Source: Candidatus Blautia stercorigallinarum
GTDB lineage: Bacteria; Bacillota; Clostridia; Lachnospirales; Lachnospiraceae
Direction: 5' to 3'
Length of the DNA: 40,130 nt
Assembly (NCBI GenBank): GCA_019112785.1
Contig: DXIQ01000025.1
Coordinates: 1-40,130, forward strand
A model generated the notes under the pieces. That model was given only the letters and a program-made list of their open reading frames with translations. It ran no database searches and was not told the DNA's origin. This document shows, in pieces, positions 1-7,301 of the stretch. The position numbers were made by a program, and so were the translations under genes. The first letter of the stretch is position 1. Each line of letters begins with the position of its first letter.

Positions 1-746
1 TCCGGATCGGAATAATGTCTGGGGCAGGAACAGACCCTGATCCCGTTTTCGGCACAGGAACAAACCTTATGGCCATAAGGGAAAGAGTGGGTATGGACGC
101 AGGTACCGTCACCAGAGAGGATGAGCCCGCCAGAGGGAATGAGTCCGGAGTATACCGAAGGGAGCAAAGCGGTAAGGCGGAAAAGTTCCTGAAGGAGTTT
201 TTCATAATGAAACGGGAATTCTTTTCGGGAAACAGCCTGGTCTGCGATGATTTCAGTAATACCGGAATGGCGGTTAGGAAGTTTTTCACCTTTTGAAGGT
301 TTTTTTGAAGGTTTCAAATTTTTGTGTGCAGGGAAAAGGTCTTTTCTGCCCAGCCGTTCAAAAGCGGGATTCTGGAGCCACAGGCGATTGATAAAATCGA
401 AATAAGAGCCAAGCGGGGGCAGAGAAGAAGGGGAGCATCCGATGAGGAACGCAAGAAGATCATCGGAAGCAAGACGATTTAGCCATCGGGTAAGGCTGGT
501 GACACCGAGGTGCAGCATAAGGGTCAGGGAACGGATGATCTGGGGCTGGTTTAAAGCCGGACGACCTGTAGTGGAATAAAAAGGGGCAAGATGAGCCTTG
601 ACGGGATCAAGATCAAGAAGCCGAAGTTTATCCCTGGCGGAAGCGAATTCAGAAGCAAGCCTTTTACGTTGGGAAGAGTCGAAATGAACTTTCGCCTCAT
701 GCAGGAAGCGTAAATATTCCTGATGAGACTGCCAGTGCTTTAACAT
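1..746 (-). CDS. IS transposase, N-terminal part (runs off window edge)
   Basis: On the minus strand an ATG at 746 opens a reading frame that stays open for 248 codons to the left edge, so the gene is cut by the window and not visibly broken. It is preceded by a strong AGGAGG site. The product starts MLKHWQSHQEYLRFLHEAK and contains SGDGTCVHTHSFPYGHKVC followed by CSCPRHYSDPD. The segment around residues 220-248 resembles the start of the DDE catalytic domain in clostridial IS4/IS1182-like transposases, where the Asp of GDGT would be the first catalytic acidic residue. The family assignment is from memory of such proteins and is approximate. The C-terminal half and one IS end lie outside the window; I could not identify terminal inverted repeats. 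It flanks the AT-rich island gene at 1000-3954. Confidence 0.8.
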   Translation of the reverse strand, partial: MLKHWQSHQEYLRFLHEAKVHFDSSQRKRLASEFASARDKLRLLDLDPVKAHLAPFYSTTGRPALNQPQIIRSLTLMLHLGVTSLTRWLNRLASDDLLAFLIGCSPSSLPPLGSYFDFINRLWLQNPAFERLGRKDLFPAHKNLKPSKKPSKGEKLPNRHSGITEIIADQAVSRKEFPFHYEKLLQELFRLTALLPSVYSGLIPSGGLILSGDGTCVHTHSFPYGHKVCSCAENGIRVCSCPRHYSDP

Positions 747-757
747 GTGCGGAACCT

Positions 758-801
758 CCTTTGATTGAAATGTGAAAGGGAAATATGTTGTCAATCAAAG
801 G
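758..801 (-). promoter_or_regulatory. Leader hairpin overlapping the transposase ribosome site
   Basis: The inverted repeat CCTTTGATTG (758-767) / CAATCAAAGG (792-801) has perfect 10-bp arms and a 24-nt loop. In the transposase transcript (minus strand) the 3' arm ends in AAAGG of AAAGGAGG, so the folded form would occlude the Shine-Dalgarno sequence. Such sequestering leaders are known in several IS families, where they block translation of read-through transcripts from outside promoters. The pairing is seen directly; the function is inferred. Confidence 0.6.
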
Positions 802-838
802 GCGTGCTTTGAGGCCCGGGAGGGCAACAAAGCACGCC
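801..838. other. GC-rich hairpin upstream of the transposase gene
   Basis: GGCGTGCTTTG (801-811) and CAAAGCACGCC (828-838) form a perfect 11-bp stem around a 16-nt loop. It abuts the Shine-Dalgarno-blocking hairpin and shares base 801 with it, so the two could stack or compete. No long T tract follows on either strand, so I do not call it a terminator. It may belong to the IS end structure. Confidence 0.5.
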
Positions 839-999
839 GCACAAACTGGCAGATATGTCAAGCTTATTTTAGAAAAAAATATGCAAAAAAATGAATAAAA
901 GTTGAGGTAAAAGAAAAAGAAGAGGGCCCGGAAACATTGATTTTTCAACGGTTCAGAGTTTCCGAGACCACTCTAGTATATAGATTGGAGGGGATACAT

Positions 1000-3954
1000 A
1001 TGAGAAATTCAGAGTATGCATGGCTGCAAATATCAGACCTACATATTTTTGATAATACTGAAATAAATACAATAAAAGCGGCATATCAAAGACTGCCATA
1101 TAAGGAGCAGATTAAATTTATTGTAGTGACTGGCGATTTGCATCAATATCAATCTGACTATAAAATGACAATCACTTTTCTAGAAAATCTTTTAGATATT
1201 TTCAACTTGAGAAAAACGGATATTTTTATTGTCCCAGGCAATCATGATTCTGGACCGTGTAATCTGAAGGATGAAATTACGGAAAGCATTGAAAATAAAG
1301 TTGACAAAGATCAAGATTGTTATCGGAAACATTTTGTCAAAGGTCGGTTAGTAGATTGCTTTGATGAATATAATGAATTTATTCAAGATTTTTATGGCAA
1401 ATATGCGTCTGTAATGTATCCGAATCCAGAGCAGGTTTCAGTTCTAACGTGGAATGATACAATAAATATTATTCATTTAAATACAGCAATAAATTGTAAT
1501 GGAGATAACAGTTTAAAACAAATAGTTGATATATATCAGTTAAGTAATTTCTATGAGAAATTAAATAAGAATTATCCTTCTATTATTATAGCGCATCATC
1601 CATTTGATAATATTCATAAATTACATAGAGATACTCTACGTAGGAATATTACTGATTGGAAAGTAAGTGCTTATTTATGTGGGGATTTACACAAAAAAAA
1701 TTATATACCTATACATACATATACTAGTTCTGGAAGTAATATTCCCTGTATAGTCTGTGGAAAAGGCACACCTGAAAATTTAGATGAATATTCCGACTTA
1801 GGGTGTGTTATCTATTATAAAAGAAAGGATTCTGAAAAAGTAACTGTCTACCCTTTTACTTGGGACTCCGAACGGAAAACATTTGAACCCTATTCTAAGT
1901 TTAATAATGATAGAGGAACATTGGAGTTTGAATTGCTGAAATTTCATGCTACGAGTAAGAAGCGTAAGAAAGTGACCTCAAAAAATGAAAAAGATTCGCT
2001 TGTTGATGGTGAATCAATTTGGTTGCCTGATGCAGAACATGCAACTGGTATTCAAGCTCGATTTGAAACATTTGCGAGAAACAACATTATAAATGAATTC
2101 ATACAACCAAATTCTAAAATATGGGGATTATCGGCAGTAAAAGGTATTGGAAAGACTTATCTACTGCAAATTAAAAGCAGGCAAATTTTAAAGGAAAACA
2201 AATTACTATTACCTTTAGGTATAGAAAGAGCTGCAAAGAATAATTGGGGGACGGATACTATTCATCTAGAAACAAATGTGAATTTATCAGGATTGTTAGA
2301 ATATGAAAATGTAGTTGTATTATGGCAGTATTGTATTGTTGTATATGTGGTTAATCAATTATCAAATATAAGCAATAATACAAGAGATAAAAAGAAATGG
2401 CCTATAAACAATCCAGAAGTACATTTAAACAATCGCTTAAAAGAAATTGTAGATTCTAATAAGATTTCAAAGGATACTTATTCTTTATGCACATGTGATG
2501 TTTATGAAAATCTGGATTTAGTTATGAAGGGAGTTCTTACTTGTAAAGACTGGATAAATATAGTTCATGATGATTATCCACAATTAGTTCTTCTTCGACG
2601 TAGAATAAAAGAAATGCTAGAAATATTAGGAAAGGAAAGCGTGGCTATCATGGTAGACAAAGTTGACCAATCAGTACGCCAGGCTAATGCACAAGAACCT
2701 GATAAATGCGAAGTATGTGAAAAAAGAGAAACAATAGAATTATGTAGTAACCCCAATAAGTCAGAAGAGTACTGTAAAGATGAAAATACTGCCTGTAGAA
2801 GTATTTGTTGTTATGGGTGTGAAACTTTTGAAAGTGCATTCCCAAACACAAGGCTAAGAATTTATGGAAAAAAAGTTAAAAGCAAAGAGCACATTAATGT
2901 ATGGCAATATTTACAGATTGGGCTACTAGAGGCGGTTTCTATTATTAAAACAGAATTTGAGGAACTCATTGAAGTATATTTTACTATTCGGCAGGAGGCT
3001 TTTGCATGTGATAATGGTTTATTAGGAGATAGGACAAAAAAAATCACGAATTTATCAAAAGAGTTGTCGTATTCCAAAGAACAGCAAAGAACTATTTTCA
3101 ATCAGTGCATTAGTCATCAAAGAGATGAGTACTTATATGATCCAGATTTAAAGAAAAAGGAGGGAAAATATGAAATTGCTTTTGTCGGAGTCGACAAATT
3201 ATGTCACCCGTATGCAAAGCATTTAACCGAGTCTGTTTTTGATAGCATATATAGACATTCGTTTGATAGGGCTAGAGACATACAGGAATATGGACAAATG
3301 TTAACTGAACACATTGATGAAATTCGTAAATGTGATACATTTTTAGAAAGAGGGGAAAAGGTTAAAGAACTTATTGAAAAAAAAGCAGCTGAAATGGCAT
3401 TTGTCGATGTTGGTGAGGATGCATCTAAGAATGAATGTTATTATGTAGAAAAGATAAAATTATTACCTAATTTTTGGACTAAATCGGATAATTTCAAAAA
3501 ATTCATATTGATGTTCGATAAGAATTTATTGATGGGATCTGAGGCAAAGTTGATATGCCAAAATTTCAATAATCTTACACGATGTGAGAAAAATTGTGCG
3601 GATTGTAAGGCCAAATATCATCCTTTTTCTATGCTTTATAAATTAGGTCTTTTGGGACAAATAGTGGTTCATAATTGGAAGAATAATTTAGAACAGGAAT
3701 TTCTTGATTCACAAGAAGTGTCGTACATAACGGGTGATAAACTAATATACTTAAATACAAATACTGTATATTTGTTGCATCCAGCACTAACAAAAAGTAT
3801 TGAAAAACTTAACAAAAAGGTTAAGCATTTTTCTGGTTTTATTATTGGAAAAGAGTTAGTTGTACCTAGAAAACAGATTCTAGAATTACAACGTGATTTT
3901 AATACACTGAAGCGTAAAACCTATGATAAAAAATACTTTTATACCAAGGATTAA
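1000..3954 (+). CDS. Metallophosphoesterase - P-loop ATPase fusion (candidate conflict/defence protein)
   Basis: A 984-residue protein. I chose the ATG at 1000 because TTGGAGGGG lies just upstream; an in-frame ATG at 937 has no ribosome site. Residues 11-231 carry calcineurin-like phosphoesterase motifs in order: SDLH (12-15), GDLH (45-48), GNHD (80-83), AHHPFD (198-203) and CGDLH (227-231). The last motif has Asp where GHxH is usual. Residues 376-386 (GLSAVKGIGKT) form a Walker A-like loop, VAIMVDKVDQ (548-557) a Walker B-like strand, and YFTIRQEAF near 660 a sensor-like arginine segment, as in KAP/Sll1717-like or STAND ATPases. Eight cysteines between 570 and 607 suggest a metal-binding insert, and a second Cys cluster lies near the C-terminus. 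No membrane segment or signal peptide is evident. The gene is visibly AT-rich against its neighbours and lies between a transposase and a truncated ABC-F gene. The fusion is seen; nucleotide-dependent activation of a nuclease or phosphoesterase is inference. Confidence 0.8.
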   Translation: MRNSEYAWLQISDLHIFDNTEINTIKAAYQRLPYKEQIKFIVVTGDLHQYQSDYKMTITFLENLLDIFNLRKTDIFIVPGNHDSGPCNLKDEITESIENKVDKDQDCYRKHFVKGRLVDCFDEYNEFIQDFYGKYASVMYPNPEQVSVLTWNDTINIIHLNTAINCNGDNSLKQIVDIYQLSNFYEKLNKNYPSIIIAHHPFDNIHKLHRDTLRRNITDWKVSAYLCGDLHKKNYIPIHTYTSSGSNIPCIVCGKGTPENLDEYSDLGCVIYYKRKDSEKVTVYPFTWDSERKTFEPYSKFNNDRGTLEFELLKFHATSKKRKKVTSKNEKDSLVDGESIWLPDAEHATGIQARFETFARNNIINEFIQPNSKIWGLSAVKGIGKTYLLQIKSRQILKENKLLLPLGIERAAKNNWGTDTIHLETNVNLSGLLEYENVVVLWQYCIVVYVVNQLSNISNNTRDKKKWPINNPEVHLNNRLKEIVDSNKISKDTYSLCTCDVYENLDLVMKGVLTCKDWINIVHDDYPQLVLLRRRIKEMLEILGKESVAIMVDKVDQSVRQANAQEPDKCEVCEKRETIELCSNPNKSEEYCKDENTACRSICCYGCETFESAFPNTRLRIYGKKVKSKEHINVWQYLQIGLLEAVSIIKTEFEELIEVYFTIRQEAFACDNGLLGDRTKKITNLSKELSYSKEQQRTIFNQCISHQRDEYLYDPDLKKKEGKYEIAFVGVDKLCHPYAKHLTESVFDSIYRHSFDRARDIQEYGQMLTEHIDEIRKCDTFLERGEKVKELIEKKAAEMAFVDVGEDASKNECYYVEKIKLLPNFWTKSDNFKKFILMFDKNLLMGSEAKLICQNFNNLTRCEKNCADCKAKYHPFSMLYKLGLLGQIVVHNWKNNLEQEFLDSQEVSYITGDKLIYLNTNTVYLLHPALTKSIEKLNKKVKHFSGFIIGKELVVPRKQILELQRDFNTLKRKTYDKKYFYTKD

Positions 3955-4070
3955 GAGTAATAATTTAACTATTAAATTACTATCTATTGACATGGGAGGG
4001 AATTGAGAGAGTCAGCAAAATATCAGTGATAGACTTATTAAATCATAAGTCTGTAATATGGCACGAAATA

Positions 4071-4098
4071 AAGCATCGCTGATAGGCGGTGCTTTTTT
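4071..4098 (+). terminator. Intrinsic terminator after the island gene
   Basis: AAGCATCGC and GGCGGTGCTT form a 9-bp stem with one G-U pair and a short loop, followed by a run of six T. A second small perfect hairpin (AGACTTAT / ATAAGTCT, 4031-4052) precedes it. Confidence 0.7.
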
Positions 4099-4143
4099 GG
4101 TGGCATACTACGCTAAAAAGTGACAATTTTTTTTGGTTATTAA

Positions 4144-5826
4144 TTGACACGGGCGGGAAAATCTACTTTACTAAGGATCATTGCCGGGGAGGAAGAACCG
4201 GACAGGGGAGAAGTGATCCGGCAGAACGGGTTAAAGATCCTCTATCTGCCTCAGAATCCGGAATTTCCCCGGGAAGGGACCCTGGCTTCCTATGTACTGA
4301 AGGGAGATCCCCAGACAGACTGGCAGGTGGAAAGTTACCTGAATATCCTGGGGATCACAGACCTGGAGGCCCCTTTTGCCACTCTTTCCGGAGGACAGAA
4401 AAGAAAAGCGGCTCTGGCCAGGGCCCTGTCCCAGGATTTTGACGTGTTGCTTTTAGACGAGCCTACCAATCATCTGGATATGGAAATGACCGGCTGGCTG
4501 GAGGAATATCTGAGAAATATGAGAAAAACCCTCCTTATGGTGACCCATGACCGGTATTTCCTGGACAGGACTGTAAATAAGATCCTGGAGATCAGCCGTG
4601 GAAGTCTTTACGAATATGAGGCAGATTATTCAGGCTTTCTGGAGCTGAAGGCCCAGAGAGAGGAAATGGAGCTGGCCTCAGAGAGAAAACGGCAGAGTAT
4701 CCTGCGGATCGAGACCAGGTGGGCCCAAAGAGGCTGCAGAGCCAGAAGCACCAAGCAAAGGGCCAGACTGGAAAGACTGGAAGAACTGAAAAAAGGAAAG
4801 GCGCCGCTTAAAGATCAGAACGTAGAGCTGGAAAGCCAGACCGTCCGCATGGGGAAAAAGACCATCGAACTTTCCCACATCAGCAAAAGCTACGGAGACA
4901 AAGTGCTGATCCGGGATTTCAGCTATATCTTTCTGAAAAATCAGAAAGTGGGATTTATCGGAAAGAACGGCTGCGGTAAATCCACTCTTATGAAGATCAT
5001 TGCGGGATTAGTGGCTCCGGATTCCGGTACTGTGGAAATAGGCGAAACAGTACGGATCGGTTATTTCGCCCAGGAAGAGCCGGAGATGGATCCTTCCCAG
5101 AGAGTGATCGATTATGTAAAAGATATGGGAGAATATTTCCGTACCGGGGAAGGACGGATCAGCGCTTCCCAGATGCTGGAGCGTTTTCTCTTTACACCGG
5201 ATATGCAGTATTCTCCTATTGAGAAGCTTTCCGGCGGAGAAAAGAGGCGGCTCTATCTGCTGGGTGTGCTGGCCGGTGAGATCAATGTTCTGATCATGGA
5301 TGAGGCAGGAAACAATCTGGATATTCCCACTATGACGATCCTGGAGGAGTACCTCCTGTCCTTCCAGGGAATCGTGATCACAGTATCCCATGACCGGTAT
5401 TTCCTGGATAATGTGGCGGACCGTATCTTTGAGTTTGACGGACAGGGCGGCCTTTGTCAGTATGAAGGGGGTTATACGGATTATCTGGAAGCAAAGAAAA
5501 ACCGGAAAGATGAGACAAAAGAGCCGGAACAGCCCCAGACGAAAAAAGAAGGAAACCGGGACTGGAAGGGCCCCCGTCAGGCAAAACTGAAATTTTCTTT
5601 TAAAGAACAAAGAGAATATGAGACTATTGATCAGGAGATCGCTGATCTGGAAGAACGGATCGGAAAACTGGAAGAAGAGATACTGGCCAACGCGACCAAC
5701 TCTGCAAAACTAAACGGATTGATGGCAGAAAAAGAAGAAGCGGAGGCAGCTCTGGAGGTAAAAATGGACCGCTGGGTCTATCTTACAGAACTGGCAGAGA
5801 AGATAGAAGCTGAGAAAAATAAGTGA
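4144..5826 (+). pseudogene. uup: ABC-F ATPase (Uup-like), 5' end lost at island junction
   Basis: The frame opens at a TTG (4144) with no ribosome site and begins MTRAGKSTLL, so homology starts in the middle of the first Walker A loop (normally GxNGAGKST). About 35-40 N-terminal residues expected for this family are absent. The rest is complete: LSGGQ (81-85) and LLLDEPTNHLD (102-112) of ABC1, a charged linker, ABC2 with GKNGCGKS (273-280), LSGGE (362-366) and Walker B at 383-387, then the C-terminal coiled coil typical of Uup. ABC2 is odd: DEAGNNLD replaces the usual DEPTNDLD. ABC-F proteins act in the cytosol on ribosomes or on DNA precision functions; this copy lacks a full ATP site 1 and a start signal, so it is probably inactive. 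The real junction is near 4150. Confidence 0.85.
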
Positions 5827-5885
5827 AAATCCATATTATGAAAATTACACAAAAACGTAATAAAATATTAGTAAAAAAATACAGC

Positions 5886-5915
5886 TTGACGATAGGGAAT
5901 ACTTTAGTATATAGT
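5886..5915 (+). promoter_or_regulatory. Promoter of the pts operon
   Basis: TTGACG at 5886-5891 is followed by TATATA (5908-5913, spacer 16) or TATAGT (5910-5915, spacer 18). It lies just upstream of the RAT/terminator leader, as expected for an antitermination-controlled operon. Confidence 0.6.
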
Positions 5916-5951
5916 AACTATTAGCAGAAGAAAATAGAGAAGACAATATAT

Positions 5952-6071
5952 TGATAGTGTGTTACTGGTGAGCAGGCATAAACTATCCGGTATATTCACT
6001 TAAAAACTGTCAAGGGCCAAGTGGCTTTTGGCTGCTGCAGTGATAGGCGGATGAGTTTATGCTTTTTCTTT
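5952..6071 (+). promoter_or_regulatory. Ribonucleic antiterminator (RAT) and overlapping terminator
   Basis: The stretch 5953-5987 has outer arms GATAG and CTATC around GTGTTACTGGTGAGCAGGCA, which matches the RAT bound by BglG/LicT/GlcT-family proteins. Its right half (GCATAAACT, 5976-5984) is the exact complement of AGTTTATGC (6054-6062), which is followed by TTTTTCTTTTT. RAT and terminator are therefore mutually exclusive. The terminator has an unusually long loop (about 70 nt) containing a further small hairpin (GCCAA / TTGGC). The expected logic is autoregulation: the downstream antiterminator protein stabilises the RAT and lets transcription reach its own gene and ptsHI. Confidence 0.85.
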
Positions 6072-6117
6072 TTGTCAGTAAAAGAAAGCTATAAGAGAAA
6101 CAAGGAATTCTTGAAAC

Positions 6118-6936
6118 ATGTATCAGATCATCAAAGTTTTAAATAATAATGCGATCCTGGCCTATCACAATGAGAATGAACGGATACTGCTGGGAAAAGG
6201 AATCGGATTCGGCAAGAAGCCGGGAGAGCAGTTTGAAAAGATCCAGGGAGCTAAGGTTTATGCTCTGGAAGCCGGAGAAAAGCAGAGTTCAGCGGTCAAT
6301 GCGGTAAACGTTATAGAACCTGTGTACCTGGAAGCAGTGGGCCGGATCATTGATGAGGCGGAGATGGTGTTCGACTCCATAAACCGGGGGATCCTCCTGC
6401 CTCTGGCAGACCACATTGCTTTTGCGGTAAAAAGGGAGAAAGAGGAAAATATCTACATACCAAACCCTTTTATCCCTGACATCAAGCTGCTGTTTGATAA
6501 AGAATATGCAGTGGCTGTAAAGGGAAGAGAGATCATCCAGGAGATGACCGGCTGCCGGATATCTGAGGATGAAGTAGGATTTATCGCATTATATATCCAT
6601 TCCGGACTTTCCAACGAGCATGTATCGGAGACGTTAAAGACTACCCGGATCATTGACGAAAGCCTGAAGATCATTGAGGAGAAGATGGGGCAGAAGCTCC
6701 AAAAAGACTCACTGTCCTGTATCCGTCTTGTCAGTCACCTGTATTATATGCTGGTCCGTGCAAGGACCGGAGAAGGTGTCAATATCGACTTAAATGATTT
6801 TATGGAAGCCAGCTATCCCCGGGCAAATGAAACGGCCCGGATCATATGCGGGTATATGGAAGAGGCAATGGGGAAACCTATTGCCGAGGAAGAGATCGGT
6901 TTTCTGGCAGTTCATATCCAGAGAGCCGCAGTCTGA
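6118..6936 (+). CDS. BglG/LicT-family transcription antiterminator with two PRDs
   Basis: A 272-residue protein. Residues 1-55 form the RNA-binding CAT domain (MYQIIKVLNNNAILAYHNEN). Two PTS regulation domains follow, each with its two conserved histidines: H99 and H161 in PRD1, H207 and H266 in PRD2. Such proteins bind a RAT in nascent mRNA and are switched by phosphorylation from HPr and a sugar-specific EIIB. Here a well-matched RAT lies immediately upstream of its own gene, and HPr, EI and an EIIB are encoded directly downstream, so the target and the phosphate donors are all local. The sugar sensed cannot be read from the sequence; GlcT-like glucose control is plausible because the EIIB is of the glucose type. 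Confidence 0.9.
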   Translation: MYQIIKVLNNNAILAYHNENERILLGKGIGFGKKPGEQFEKIQGAKVYALEAGEKQSSAVNAVNVIEPVYLEAVGRIIDEAEMVFDSINRGILLPLADHIAFAVKREKEENIYIPNPFIPDIKLLFDKEYAVAVKGREIIQEMTGCRISEDEVGFIALYIHSGLSNEHVSETLKTTRIIDESLKIIEEKMGQKLQKDSLSCIRLVSHLYYMLVRARTGEGVNIDLNDFMEASYPRANETARIICGYMEEAMGKPIAEEEIGFLAVHIQRAAV

Positions 6937-7024
6937 AGAAAATATCCCATAGCAATATGGGCTATTGCGTACCGCCTGAGGTGAGACGCAGATATAAAAA
7001 CCAACATGAAGGGAGATTTTTAAA

Positions 7025-7282
7025 ATGAAAAACTTTGAGTACACAATTAAGGATGAACTGGGAATCCATGCAAGACCGGCAGGAATGCTTGTAAAAGAGG
7101 CTAAAAAATATCAGAGCAAGATCACCATCACAAAAGAAGGAAAATCTGCGGAGGCTTCCAAACTTATGGCAGTTATGTCTTTAGGCGTTAAATGCGGACA
7201 GACTGTACAGATCGCTGTTGAAGGACCGGATGAGGAAGATGCAGCAGCCGGTATCCAGGCTTTCTTTGAGGCAAATCTGTAA
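7025..7282 (+). CDS. ptsH: Phosphocarrier protein HPr
   Basis: An 85-residue protein with the phospho-acceptor His15 in GIHARPAG. It carries phosphate from EI to the sugar-specific EIIA proteins in the cytosol. AAGGGAG precedes the start. The region around the regulatory serine reads KSAEASKLMAVMSLG. By alignment from His15, position 46 is Lys and the serine is at 45, so the classical HprK target Ser46 is not in register (compare KSIMGVMSLG in Bacillus). The gene follows the antiterminator by about 90 bp containing a small hairpin (CCCAT / ATGGG), and ptsI follows after 19 bp, so the genes form one operon. Confidence 0.95.
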   Translation: MKNFEYTIKDELGIHARPAGMLVKEAKKYQSKITITKEGKSAEASKLMAVMSLGVKCGQTVQIAVEGPDEEDAAAGIQAFFEANL

Positions 7283-7301
7283 GAATAAGAGGTAATGAAG
7301 T

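Noticed and set aside
937..999. Earlier in-frame ATG for the island protein at 937
   Set aside because: No ribosome site; the ATG at 1000 follows GGAGGGG and the domain begins directly after it.
4089..4442. 117-codon ORF overlapping the start of the ABC-F gene in another frame
   Set aside because: Composition is that of a shadow frame; the ABC-F motifs are in the other frame.
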